Assembly (NCBI GenBank): GCA_029261855.1
Contig: JAJDAN010000060.1
Coordinates: forward strand, 36,201 to 100,200
From: Deltaproteobacteria bacterium
GTDB taxonomy: Bacteria > Myxococcota_A > UBA9160 > UBA4427
Reading direction: 5' to 3'
DNA length: 64,000 nt
Both the position numbers and the translations under genes were made by a program. Position 1 is the first letter of the stretch. Each line of letters begins with the position of its first letter. The notes under the pieces were generated by a model. That model saw nothing but the letters and a program-made list of their open reading frames with translations, was not told the DNA's origin and did not search any database. This document shows, piece after piece, positions 53,856 through 63,600 of the stretch.

Positions 53856-55402
53856 GCGACCGCCAGACTGAGCAAGAGCGCGGGCGGCGCGTGGTCGCCC
53901 TCGTGCGCGTGAGCACCGAGGGGCAAGCCGCCGAAGGGCGTATGGGTCTGAGTGCCCAGCGCGCCGCTGTCGAGAAGATCATTGCAGAGCACGCGCTTGA
54001 CCTCGTGGACACGATTGAGCTGCATCACAGCGGGGCCAGAATGCTGGAGGAGCCTCGGTTTCTATGCCTGCTGGAGCGGGTGGAGGCTAGCGAGCTGTAC
54101 GGAGTCGTAGTCAGCGATGCTGATCGCCTGATGCGCCCCGAGAGTCTCGCCGACTACGCCATCCTCGAAGCCTTCCGCAAGACCGACACGAAGATCATCA
54201 CAAGTGCAGGCGTTCGTGACCTCATCGTCGATCGCCTGCCCGTGATGCTTCAGGCCGAATTCGCCGCCTACGAGCGGGAGGCGATCCGTCGCCGCACCCA
54301 GCGCGCAAAGGAAATCCTCCGCCGCCAGGGCCGAAAGCCTGAGGGTGGCGGCCTGCCGCGTGGCGTCGCCTACGACAGCAAGGCCGGAAAATGGTCCTAC
54401 GTCCAGCCCGGCGCTTCACAGGTCCGCGCCGCCTTCGATCTCCTGCTCGGGGGCGAGACCTCCTACGCGGAGATCTCGCGGCAGACGGGCATTCCGGCAT
54501 CCAGCGTGCGCACGGTGCTCCGACATCCGCTGTACGCCGGCCGCTACGAGGTTCGATGCCGCTATCAGGGTCACGAGCGCGTACCCCGGGCTCCCGACGA
54601 GATCATCAACGAGACCGTGCTCGATCCGCCCCTCATCGCTCCCGACGACTTCGAACGGGCTCAACTTATGCTCCGCGACCGTCGCCGCCCTGGACCTCGA
54701 CCTCGGGGCCTCGATGCACCCGCGACCTACGCCGAGCACCTCGTCTGCGCCCAGTGCGGGTACCGGCTGTGGCTCGTCGAGTCCCGCAAGGCGGGCAAGG
54801 TCTATTGGCAATATGGCTGCGGGGGCCGTCGTTCCGGTCGCTGCGATGCGCTCCAGATCAGCGCTCCGCAGGCCGACGCGATGCTCGACGCACTCGTGCC
54901 CGAGCTGCTCGGGACCCCCGAGACCCTGGAGGAGATCGTCCTCGCCACGATGGCGGTTCAGCACCGGCGCGATCCCCAGCGCCGCCGTCACCACGAGGCC
55001 CTGGCCGCGCTCCACGCCCGCCGCCGCAGAGCGCAGCACCTCTACGAGGAGGGCTTGCTCACCCTGGACGAGCTGCGGGACGACCTGGGTGAGATCGACC
55101 GCGAGGTACGTCGCGTCGAGAGGCAGCAGCGAGCCAAGTCGCGCAAGGTCGAACTGGATGACGGCGTAGTTCGAGATCTCGCGCTCACCTTCGGCTGCTG
55201 GGCATTTCTGCCTCGGGCCAACCAGCGGGTCGTGCTCCGGGACTTCGGGGTGCGCATGGTCGTGGCTGTCGCCGGTCGCCGCCGCAAGCGCGAGATCACG
55301 GTCAGCTCCGTTGCGCTCGACACGCTCCAAATGGAGCGCAAGGCCGCCGTGGTGCCGGGCTCCGAGCATCTGCCTACAGATTCGGGTGACGGCATCCGAT
55401 AG
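53852..55402 (+). CDS. Large serine recombinase
   Basis: 516 residues. N-terminal resolvase domain with catalytic Ser21 in ALVRVSTEGQ, DADRLMRPESLADYA and the long E helix after EREAIRRRTQRAKEILRRQG. The recombinase domain follows (ETSYAEISRQTGIPASSVRT, LRHPLYAGRYE), then a zinc ribbon with four cysteines (LVCAQCGYRLW and GCGGRRSGRCDAL), a coiled coil (HARRRRAQHLYEEGLLTLDE) and a C-terminal part. Full length and apparently intact. It is a second site-specific recombinase of a different mechanism from the tyrosine integrase, so the island may be composite. Confidence 0.9.
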   Translation: MSDRQTEQERGRRVVALVRVSTEGQAAEGRMGLSAQRAAVEKIIAEHALDLVDTIELHHSGARMLEEPRFLCLLERVEASELYGVVVSDADRLMRPESLADYAILEAFRKTDTKIITSAGVRDLIVDRLPVMLQAEFAAYEREAIRRRTQRAKEILRRQGRKPEGGGLPRGVAYDSKAGKWSYVQPGASQVRAAFDLLLGGETSYAEISRQTGIPASSVRTVLRHPLYAGRYEVRCRYQGHERVPRAPDEIINETVLDPPLIAPDDFERAQLMLRDRRRPGPRPRGLDAPATYAEHLVCAQCGYRLWLVESRKAGKVYWQYGCGGRRSGRCDALQISAPQADAMLDALVPELLGTPETLEEIVLATMAVQHRRDPQRRRHHEALAALHARRRRAQHLYEEGLLTLDELRDDLGEIDREVRRVERQQRAKSRKVELDDGVVRDLALTFGCWAFLPRANQRVVLRDFGVRMVVAVAGRRRKREITVSSVALDTLQMERKAAVVPGSEHLPTDSGDGIR

Positions 55403-55752
55403 GCGAGGCGTTCCCCTTCCGGGACAACCCTCCGTCCATCAGGAACACCCGCCCGCTCGCGATCGTCGCTCTCGGACGATTTCTGCGGCGCTGTCGGCTT
55501 GCCTCGTGCCATCTCGTCCTCCTCAACCCGATTCCGGGACTTCCGCCCGTCCTTCCTGATCGCGGCCGCACCCGTCACGCGCTCCTGGGAGCGCTGAGCC
55601 AGCCTGACGCCCCCTCTGTGCCAAGCCACGACTTCCCTCGGCCCATGTCCATCGCCGGGAGCCCCAGCTCGGCTGATCCCGAGTGGGCCAACTCGCCTCA
55701 ATGCTGGCGTTGCGGTGAGTAGCCCGGCCCGGTCACCACGAGGAGGTCCGAC
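55403..55752. other. Gap after the recombinase; possible antisense ORF start
   Basis: 350 bp. On the minus strand an ATG at 55512 has an excellent ribosome binding site (TTGAGGAGGACGAG), but its frame runs 110 codons or more into the recombinase gene and soon becomes Ser/Arg-rich, so I do not call a gene. Otherwise nothing recognised. Confidence 0.3.
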
Positions 55753-56526
55753 ATGAAGGACGACACGCAGACCAGCCCCGAAGATTCTCTCACGACACGC
55801 GGCGAGCCCAAGAGCCTCGCGGCGAGAATTGGTCGAGGCGTCATCAACGCGATCTACGGCACCACCGCATTGCTCGTGGCCGCCGTCGCCTTGTTCTGGC
55901 TACTCGACAGCGTGGAGAGCACGCCCGAGCCGGAGTCTCCGCAGATCGCCCAAGCAACGGCACCCACGGCAGGTCCCGCACCGGCGGCAGCGGAGCCCGG
56001 TGAACCTTCCAGTGAGTTCCTCGCACTCGTCGCGAAGATCGAGGCCCCGAACTCGCTCGGATCGCCGTCCTCGCTTCAGAATCCCGCTCATGTCGAGATG
56101 CTCGGCACGATCGCAGACGCGCTGATGTCCTCCCCACAGGACGAGACCATTGGGCAGCTCGTAGAGGCACCCGAGTTCGTGACGGTCTTCCTCGATTGCG
56201 GCGACTGCGGGATGGACTACCGGGCGGGCGTTCACGCCTGGGCCACGGCGTTCGGGGCGATCTCCGATCGGTGCCTTCAATCGAGCCAGCGCCACCCGCG
56301 GTGGCCGAGAGAAATGTTCGAATGCGTGATGGGCGAGGAGAACGCGCTCATAGAGCTTCGGGACAGGATGTCCGGGGGCACCGGCGACATCGCAGAGATC
56401 CAGCGCCTCGACCGCTGCCTCGCGAAGCATATTCGGGGGCAGAAATTCCAGTTCAGCGAGGCCAATGCCTGCGTGGCAGAGGCAACCCGGGGGCCGGCCG
56501 TCGGGTACAGCTTCGCCAAGAGGTAG
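55753..56526 (+). CDS. Single-pass membrane protein, Cys-containing exported domain
   Basis: 257 residues from ATG 55753, with GAGGAGGTCCGAC upstream. One membrane segment (residues about 33-51, IYGTTALLVAAVALFWLLDS) after a short cytoplasmic tail, then a Pro/Ala-rich linker and a C-terminal domain with seven cysteines (VFLDCGDCGMDY, DRCLQSS, FECVMG, DRCLAK, NACVAE) that may form disulfides in the periplasm. No family recognised. It stands 11 nt before a lipoprotein gene and is probably cotranscribed with it. Confidence 0.7.
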   Translation: MKDDTQTSPEDSLTTRGEPKSLAARIGRGVINAIYGTTALLVAAVALFWLLDSVESTPEPESPQIAQATAPTAGPAPAAAEPGEPSSEFLALVAKIEAPNSLGSPSSLQNPAHVEMLGTIADALMSSPQDETIGQLVEAPEFVTVFLDCGDCGMDYRAGVHAWATAFGAISDRCLQSSQRHPRWPREMFECVMGEENALIELRDRMSGGTGDIAEIQRLDRCLAKHIRGQKFQFSEANACVAEATRGPAVGYSFAKR

Positions 56527-56537
56527 GGGGATCGACC

Positions 56538-57773
56538 ATGCAATCCCATCGTCATCGAGCATCGAAGTGGAGCGGGGCACTGCTGGGACTCCTCCTGCTG
56601 TCGTTCGGAACCGCCTGCACGCACACGACGTACAAGACGGAGATCCGTCGGGGCGACCTCGTTCGGACCACACCTGCCGGAAACCCTGCGGAGACAGGGA
56701 AGGTCTCCCTCGACATCCGCCCCTCGATTCGAGGACAGAACACCCTTGCTCTGGATGTCACGAGCGTGATCGAGCGGCACCGGCCGCTGCGCCGCGAGTA
56801 CGAGCAGAATCGGGTAAAGCATCAGGTCTCGTTGAAGCCGGGCGATGCGGTGGTCGGAGAGCTGGCGAATCTCGCAGTGACGTTGGGGCTGGGACATCTC
56901 CTGTTCTGGGACTGGAGCCTCGGACTCCCGAAGGTCCTCTGCCTGCCCAGGAGCAAAGCCCGAGACGGATGCCAGTACACAGAGAGCGCTCGCGCCCTGG
57001 ACGAATCTGAAGAAGAGCAGGGGTTCGAGATCGTCGATCCGATGGTGAGCCGCTCTCGCTCGGAGGAAATTCGCCTTGGCCTGAAGCTGACAAGCACGAA
57101 GCACGGGAATCGCGAACCCGTGGAATGGAGCGGCGGTGCGGGCTCGCAGGGGCTCGTGAGCTTCGACCTCCAGAAGCTCGTGCCCGACGACGAATCTCGC
57201 CTACTTCTTGAAGTCACCGCACACCGCACTGGGACCGAGGACGGGACGCACTCGTCCGTGATCGCGCGGAAGTCCGACGGATTTGCATTGGAGACGAGCG
57301 AATCGGCGGTAGTGAGTGCGCGAAAGGACATCGACGCGGCCCGAGAGGCATGGTCTCTTGAGCTGGCTCGCCGCGAGGCGGCCGAGAAGGAAGCCGCTCG
57401 CAAGGTTGCCGAGGAGAGAAGCCTTCAGCAGGAAAGGGCGCGTCAGCGCAGGATTGCGAAACTCTGTCCCGGTGGCGTCTATGGATACCTCGACTTGACA
57501 AGATCGAATCCGTATGACGTGAAGGGGAAGTGCTATGAGTTCATCGGCAGCAACCTTCAGACCTTCAGTCGAAGCCGGGCGCTCTACAACAGCCAGTGGG
57601 GTGACACCTACTACCTCGACTTTGCCGAAGCGTCGGCACCTCGTGGGTTATTCCACGGGTATACGAAGGGAGTCGGAGTGTTCGAGTACGAGACCGTGAC
57701 TGGAGCCCAGAGGGTCGTCCCGTCCCTCCTCGTCGTGGAACTCCCGGACCCGGTTCCGGCCAGCCCTCGCTGA
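56538..57773 (+). CDS. Predicted lipoprotein, 411 residues
   Basis: ATG 56538. Signal sequence SGALLGLLLLSFGTAC with lipobox-like FGTAC; predicted lipid-anchored. A second hydrophobic patch (LANLAVTLGLGHLLFWDWSL) around residue 115 may be buried. Later come beta-rich segments, a coiled coil rich in Glu/Ala/Arg (about 255-310, AREAWSLELARREAAEKEAA) and a C-terminal globular part with YDVKGKCYEFIGSNLQTFSR. No family recognised. It pairs with the membrane protein before it; an envelope function carried by an island is plausible. Confidence 0.7.
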   Translation: MQSHRHRASKWSGALLGLLLLSFGTACTHTTYKTEIRRGDLVRTTPAGNPAETGKVSLDIRPSIRGQNTLALDVTSVIERHRPLRREYEQNRVKHQVSLKPGDAVVGELANLAVTLGLGHLLFWDWSLGLPKVLCLPRSKARDGCQYTESARALDESEEEQGFEIVDPMVSRSRSEEIRLGLKLTSTKHGNREPVEWSGGAGSQGLVSFDLQKLVPDDESRLLLEVTAHRTGTEDGTHSSVIARKSDGFALETSESAVVSARKDIDAAREAWSLELARREAAEKEAARKVAEERSLQQERARQRRIAKLCPGGVYGYLDLTRSNPYDVKGKCYEFIGSNLQTFSRSRALYNSQWGDTYYLDFAEASAPRGLFHGYTKGVGVFEYETVTGAQRVVPSLLVVELPDPVPASPR

Positions 57774-57936
57774 GAGGCTATAGCCATCGCCCTGATGGCG
57801 TCAGAAATGGACCCAGGACGGAGCGAACGAGTGCCTCCGATCTGCCCGCAGTTCGGCCACCTCGCGGCGCTCGATACCGATTATCTCTTCTGTGAGCGCC
57901 CCGGTTCCGGCTGGGCGCGGAGCAGAGGAGGGCATC

Positions 57937-58428
57937 GTGAACTTCGAGAAGGCGGCGCAGCCACCGGGGAGATTGCTGACATCTCCCAAGCTGGACCCGT
58001 GGGACGAGCTTCGCCTCGACGACGAGGACCATGAGCCCACGACCCTCCCGATGACCCTGGGGCCGGCTTCCAAGTCAAAAGCGCCAGTCCCCAATCCGTG
58101 GTCGATCCTGGGTCCGGGGTTCAACATACCCGGGCCATCGCTGGCAGCGCAGCTCAGTTGGCGGGTCAGCGGTCCGGAGCAGCGGGCACCTCGATCTCAA
58201 CAGGCGGGTCCGCCATCGGTGCTGCAATCCATTCCGCGAGCGCCCGCGACTCGCGGGCGGCCTCGATCGCTGCCGATAACGATCGAGCCGGGGGCGCTGC
58301 AAGGCAGAGCCGGTGCAAGACGGCCGCCACGAAGTAGTGGATCGAGCCGGCCACGATGTCTCGAAATCGAAGCTCCGGCGGGTCCGGCGGCTCGACCACT
58401 CCGGCCAGCGCGGTCGAGGCCGCGTTGA
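57937..58428 (+). CDS. Doubtful Pro-rich ORF
   Basis: 163 codons from GTG 57937, with AGGAGGG upstream. The first 75 codons read plausibly (NFEKAAQPPGRLLTSPKLDP; KSKAPVPNPWSILGPGFNIP), but the rest overlaps the better minus-strand frame at 58166-58612 and turns Arg/Pro-rich. Either the gene is shortened in the real organism or it is spurious. Outside it, 57774-57936 holds a GCCATC/GATGGC hairpin (57783-57799). Confidence 0.3.
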   Translation: MNFEKAAQPPGRLLTSPKLDPWDELRLDDEDHEPTTLPMTLGPASKSKAPVPNPWSILGPGFNIPGPSLAAQLSWRVSGPEQRAPRSQQAGPPSVLQSIPRAPATRGRPRSLPITIEPGALQGRAGARRPPRSSGSSRPRCLEIEAPAGPAARPLRPARSRPR

Positions 58429-58612
58429 TGGCGTAGCTCCACCGCTGGTCATCGCGACTCGTCCATGCCCTTGCCATGTCCGGCAGCATCGGTGGGAACC
58501 CTGCGAAACCGTAGCGAGCGCTCGCAATCTCCCAGTTCGCCCCGTCAACGTCGAGCACCCGCACCCCGGGCTGCGCGGGCGTTTGCGCCGGCAGCCAGCG
58601 TCGCGGCTGCAC
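58166..58612 (-). CDS. Hypothetical protein, 148 residues
   Basis: Minus-strand frame from GTG 58612; the ribosome binding site is weak. The protein looks globular and balanced: ANWEIASARYGFAGFPPMLP, RWSYAINAASTALAGVV, SIHYFVAAVLHRLCLAA and ARESRALAEWIAAPMADPPV. No family recognised. Chosen over the overlapping plus-strand frame because of its amino-acid make-up. Confidence 0.45.
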   Translation of the reverse strand: MQPRRWLPAQTPAQPGVRVLDVDGANWEIASARYGFAGFPPMLPDMARAWTSRDDQRWSYAINAASTALAGVVEPPDPPELRFRDIVAGSIHYFVAAVLHRLCLAAPPARSLSAAIEAARESRALAEWIAAPMADPPVEIEVPAAPDR

Positions 58613-58721
58613 GGAGTAGTCGGGGCGAGGGCGAGATCTCCGCGCGGGGCGTCTACCCGACGCCCCCTTCTAGGCGGCGAGCGAGGGCCGTCCAGACTCT
58701 CTGTGGAGATACTAACAACGG

Positions 58722-59477
58722 ATGTCCTCAATCGTAGAGACCCAACCCCACCCAGTTAGACCGAGGGCGTTCTCCGAACCGGGAATCCGCGTTACAGCCG
58801 GCGCGATTCCATGCCAGGGTAGTAGGTGGCGCAATCTAAACGCGCATCGCATCATTGAGATCGTGAGCACCAACGAGGATGAACAGGAAGCTCTCCTCAA
58901 GCCAGATGAGGCAGAGGAGATCCGTAGCAGTCACTTTCTCTTCAACATGCCGAACGCGATATTCACCAGCCTATTCCTCACGCAGCTCCGGCAACTTCGC
59001 GACGGCGCGATCCTCGACACCTTCCACATATCCGACGAGATCAAGAGCATCGAGGGTGTCGAGAGGAGAACCAGCACGAAGCCCGCTACCCAGTTTCAAC
59101 GCCCACCGTTGAAGGGGCTATGGCATCAGCACTTCTTCAACCCTCGATTCATTCCCCAGAACATCGGGAGTCACTGGAAGCTTGGGTCCGGCGGGAGCCC
59201 CGAGCTACTGGAGATGTTCGCAGAGGAGATGGCCGCAGAGGAGTCGGGCATCGTCACGAAAGGGCTGATAAACCGCATCGCCTATCGCTTCATCGACGGG
59301 GCCTTCCGAGACCGCGCGAGCGCCGGTCGTATCACGGGGGAGTGGATCATCTTCGCAAAGCACGAGGGGAAGAACTTCTACCTGACCGTCGGTTTGCATG
59401 GAGAGGATGATGCCGTGATCTATGAGCGGGTCATGAAGTGGTGCAAGCCTGAGTTTCCGTTCCTGTTCGCAGGGTGA
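58722..59477 (+). CDS. Conserved-looking hypothetical protein, 251 residues
   Basis: Read from ATG 58722; GTG 58863 is an alternative that would start at the acidic STNEDEQEALLKPDEAEEIR. The core has a distinctive motif, RRTSTKPATQFQRPPLKGLW with HQHFFNPRFIPQNIGSHW after it, and a C-terminal part GEWIIFAKHEGKNFYLTVGL that could be a small enzyme or toxin fold. The pattern (LKGLWH-HFF) seems familiar from island genes, but I cannot name a function. It precedes the GIY-YIG-like gene on the same strand. Confidence 0.6.
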   Translation: MSSIVETQPHPVRPRAFSEPGIRVTAGAIPCQGSRWRNLNAHRIIEIVSTNEDEQEALLKPDEAEEIRSSHFLFNMPNAIFTSLFLTQLRQLRDGAILDTFHISDEIKSIEGVERRTSTKPATQFQRPPLKGLWHQHFFNPRFIPQNIGSHWKLGSGGSPELLEMFAEEMAAEESGIVTKGLINRIAYRFIDGAFRDRASAGRITGEWIIFAKHEGKNFYLTVGLHGEDDAVIYERVMKWCKPEFPFLFAG

Positions 59478-59628
59478 CGCCCTAGTCGAGTTGACTTGAA
59501 GTCGCCATCTTCATGAGTGCTGCAAAGCCAGCAAAGAGGCTTCCCATGGCCCCGGCTCTCGTGGCGACTAATGTCATGATTCCACCCATCCGATACGCCG
59601 ACGCGATCAGATCGGATGAGGGGGAGGC

Positions 59629-60360
59629 GTGAAGACAGTTCTTGACCCCAGGATCGTCGACTATTTCTTCGGTCAGCACTTCCCCGTCAAGGTCGCAGAA
59701 GCGGCGTTGGCCGGTACCCCGGAATCCAAGGCCCTCGCGACCGAGGCTGCCGCGGCAGCAAAGAGCCGAGAGATTCATACTGGGTTTCAGCTCGTCTGCT
59801 ACAAGGATCTTGACTCCGGCGCTCTTGTGGCCGTGGCCCAGAAGGGCAGCGATCTGCCGAGCATGGTGTCGCTGTACATCAGAAGCAATCACCCGTACTT
59901 CGGTGGCCAGACCATTCTTTGCGTTCCGTTCCAGTTCCTTACCGGAAACTGGCCTGTGGACGGGGAGCACCTCGTGTATAGGCATACCTACAAGACTCCC
60001 CTCGTCAGCCCACAGGAGTATGCGCGAGTGATGGCAGAAGGAACCACAGAAGAGAAGATAAACATCTTCAGGTTCTCGCGATCCAGAGAGGGCTACCAGA
60101 CTATTCCCGGCATGACCTACGTCGGCCTCACAAAGCGGACATGGAGCAAGCGATACATCCAGCACATCAAGTCTTCGCTGAGGAAGTCCAGCTCTGCCCG
60201 ATTTCACGAGGCCATTCGGGACATGCAGGGCAAGCACGCGGTCTGCGTACACGATGTGTCTGGCTACGGGCTAACGGAAGAGGCGGCAAGAGAGATGGAG
60301 AAGGATCTGATCCGATCTTCCAGCCTGTATCCGAAGGGGCTGAACATGAGGGTCGGGTAG
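59629..60360 (+). CDS. Divergent GIY-YIG-like nuclease
   Basis: 243 residues from GTG 59629, with GAGGGGGAGG upstream. The C-terminal 85 residues resemble a GIY-YIG nuclease: IPGMTYVGLTKRTWSKRYIQ has the second half of the signature (Tyr164-Val-Gly166), the conserved Arg175 and His179; a late Glu (Glu222 or Glu224 in REMEKDLIRS) would bind metal. The first half, GIY, is degenerate (IFRF). The N-terminal 145 residues are of unknown fold and could choose targets. It is convergent with the caspase-helicase gene. Activity is not certain. Confidence 0.6.
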   Translation: MKTVLDPRIVDYFFGQHFPVKVAEAALAGTPESKALATEAAAAAKSREIHTGFQLVCYKDLDSGALVAVAQKGSDLPSMVSLYIRSNHPYFGGQTILCVPFQFLTGNWPVDGEHLVYRHTYKTPLVSPQEYARVMAEGTTEEKINIFRFSRSREGYQTIPGMTYVGLTKRTWSKRYIQHIKSSLRKSSSARFHEAIRDMQGKHAVCVHDVSGYGLTEEAAREMEKDLIRSSSLYPKGLNMRVG

Positions 60361-60699
60361 AGCCGGCTCCCCCGTCCGGCCCTGCCTCCACCAGCTCCAC
60401 TCTGACCCACCGGCGCCTCGGCTGCCACGCGTCCCACTCGCCCCAGTCCCAATCCAACCCGGCTTCACACGTCCCACCACTTCCAGCCCTACCCTGGCTC
60501 CCGGAGCCGCCTACCTGCGCACGGGTGGCGTTGGCGACCCTGGCTCCGAGGCGGGATAGGTGCCCATAACTCATCGTCCCGACACCTTCCCGGAGCCCCA
60601 GATGACCGATCGCGAAATTGCACTCGTGCTGCCCGCCGACACCGACGCCCCAGGTCGAGCGGCTCGGGGAGGATGGGACGGCGGCGACGGGCTACGCGA
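60361..60699. other. Gap with pyrimidine-rich tract
   Basis: 339 bp between convergent genes. Positions about 60370-60520 are strikingly C/T-rich on the plus strand with repeated CCCA, CCAC and CTCC words. No gene or hairpin terminator is clear. Confidence 0.4.
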
Positions 60700-63600
60700 C
60701 TATACGGGCGATGGGTTTCTCTCTGGTCGGTGCTGCTCGATCCGGGTGACCGTCGCTGCACTCAGTATGGATCGGAGGAAGTCGGGTTCCGCGGCCCACA
60801 ATTCATCCGCCGTTGTGATTCCGGCATCGCCGAGGGCAAGGTACTCGCCTCGTGTGAGGGTCAACGGCATCTCCAAGAGCGGCACCAGCGACGGCGGGAT
60901 GCCCACCTCCAGTTGCCGAGTCAATACGTCCATCTCCTGGGGATCAGGGCACACCGAAGGCTGGGCTTCGACTGCGATCTCGTAGGCAGATCGAAGGCGA
61001 AAACGTGAGGCGTCGGCGATCCCCCGGATGTCGCCAGGACCGACGAGGCCCTGGAATGGATTGATCGTGAACCGATTCTGGATCGCCTCGGTCGTCGTGC
61101 CGTCGATCCACGCAGCCAGAATGCAAAGTCGCTTCGCTCGCGCGGTCGGTGCCCACTGATCGCGAGCGTGCGTGCGCATCCAGCATGATGCGGTCGGGCT
61201 CAGATGGTGCTGGATCTCACCCGGCCACACGCGGTCCTTCTGGCCGCGCTTGAAGAGGGGCGTGTACTGCGCATCCATCTCGGGAAGTACTTGCACCAGC
61301 GCGAGGAGGTCCATCGGCTGTAGGGCGGATTCAGCCTCTCGTACCATCTCGACGACCCGTAGAGCAGACTCAAAGGCCAATGAGGAGTTGCCGCAAGCCC
61401 TGCCAAGGAGCGTGAGGGAGACATCGCCGTCCACCTCTTCGATCAGCTCCGCATCGAGCATTCGGCTGACCAGAGCTTCGATCTCACTGGCGGCACGCCT
61501 TTGCCATGAGGGGTCGGTACGGGCGAACAGGTAGCCGCCGTAGGTGTTCGCAAGCAAGGTTGCAACATCGGCGCGAGGTACCGATTCCACCTGGGCCAGG
61601 AGCCTCACGACCCAAGTTGCGAGGTCGTCTGTCGAGAACGTCGATTCGACGGGCTCTGGGGGCGACGTGACGTACTTCTCGTACAGCCGTCGCCGTTCCA
61701 TGCCAGTCGTTGCGAGTAGCACTGCGCGGCCGGATTCGTTGTACCCGAGCCGGCCGGCCCTACCAGCCATGTTCAGAACTTGCGATCGTGTGAACTCCTG
61801 ATTCTCCCAGGGGAAGGAATGCTCCACGATGACGACCGTCGAAGTGGGAGTGTTGATTCCGGCAGCAACCGTAGATGTAGCCACCAGAACCTTCACGCCG
61901 GAGCCGGCATCGCGAAACGCCTGCTCGACTGCTGCTCTTTCTTCCCGACTGAGGTTCGTGCTGTGGAACGCGGTTCCACCACCGAGTGCCTTGCGAAGCG
62001 TCCCGCTGACCGTTGAAGCGTCCTCGGTAGGAAGGGCGTCTATGACGGCCTGTGCCGGTGGGAGACCAAGCTCGTTTGCGAGATACATGGCGCACCCTTC
62101 AACGGCACCTCTCGTATTCCTGAAGATGAGCACGCGCTCGTCGGCTTCGGGATCGTTCAGGAGATTTCGAACCAAGGGAACGATCACATCCTGAGAGGAT
62201 GCCTTCTGCTTTCGCTGGTGAACTGCGTGGGGAGGCAAGAGCTGTGTCTGCCCCTCCTGCCCGCTCTCCGTGCAGTGCTCAAAGACCCCAGCCCTATCCA
62301 TGACGCCGTAAACGAGCGGAACGGGTCTCTCCGACCAGATCAGCGTCGCGCACTGTAGCCACTCGTGGAAATGGTTCAGGTCCCCGATCGTGGCTGAGAG
62401 CGCCACGACCTGGGGTTCGATGCCGCGCTGCTTCGCGGTCGCGAGATACGTGAGGAGCAGCTCAACGACTATGCCACGCGATCGGTCGGTGATGAACTGG
62501 GCTTCGTCGACGACGACGAGTCCGAGTCGATGAATGACCGCTGGGTTCCCCACGGCCAAAGACAGGAACATCTCGAAGGTTAGAACGGCGATGTCGTACT
62601 TCGCGTTGAGAAACAGGGCGGTCTCGTCGAGGTAGTCGCCAGTACATCGAACGACCCTCGCGCCCATGCGGTCCTCGTACACGGACAAGAACTGCTCGTA
62701 CTTCTCATTGACGAGCGCTTTGTAGGGAAGCAGAAAGACCGCCTTGCGCCCGTCGGCGACGGCGCGGATCGCGGCGAGTTCGCCGACGAAGGTCTTGCCG
62801 GAGCTGGTAGGAGCGACTGTGAGTAGGGACTCTCCGTGCAAGACGCCGTGCTCGTTGATTGCAGTCTGCTGGATAGCGTTCAGGCCATCGGGATACTCGA
62901 CCTTCCACGCATCCACTGCCTCCTGCGGAATTCCGAGCTGGAGAAGGTCATCGAGTGGCGCGCCGACGGGGACACGGATCAGATCAGGGAATTCAGCAAA
63001 GTAGGCGTCGCCTCGCCGTAGGGCCGGCATCACGAAGCCACCGTCAATCTTTCCGAAGAGGACGGGAGTTTGCACGACGCCCATTGTCTGCGCGCGAGCG
63101 CGAACCGCCGCGATGACGCTCTCCATCAGGGAAGCCACGGGGAGCGCGCCATCAGCCCCGAGCGCCGCTTCGATGAGCGCCTTCGTCAGGAGCCCGTGTC
63201 GCTCTGTAGGGTGTTCGTATGCGGGTTCATCGAGGCCAGAGGCTGTGACCATGACCCGGCCGGTGCCTCCGAAGGTCGCCCCGTCGAAGGGCGTGTCGCG
63301 AGATGCGGGGCTGTCTTCGAGAACTCGCGCGGGGGTCGCACCACTGAAACAGCAATCGAGGAAGCACAGGATGGAGCCAGCCTTGCTGTCCCGAAACATC
63401 TGGGCGAGATCCGACATCGCGATCGAGGTGGCTTCCCAATCGTCAAGGTCGGTATCGTGGGCGATGAGGCGGTGGTCGTGAGACCCGTGCCCGGAGAACG
63501 TGAAGATGACGGTATCGTCGGGGGTTGCGGCGGCGAAGACCTCTTGCAGCGAGGCCCTGAGCTGCTCACAACTCGCGTTCTCGTCCAAGAGGGCTCTTGC

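Noticed and set aside
55042..55512. Minus-strand ORF with very good ribosome binding site at 55512
   Set aside because: Most of it runs antisense to the serine recombinase and becomes Ser/Arg-rich; only the start signals are convincing.
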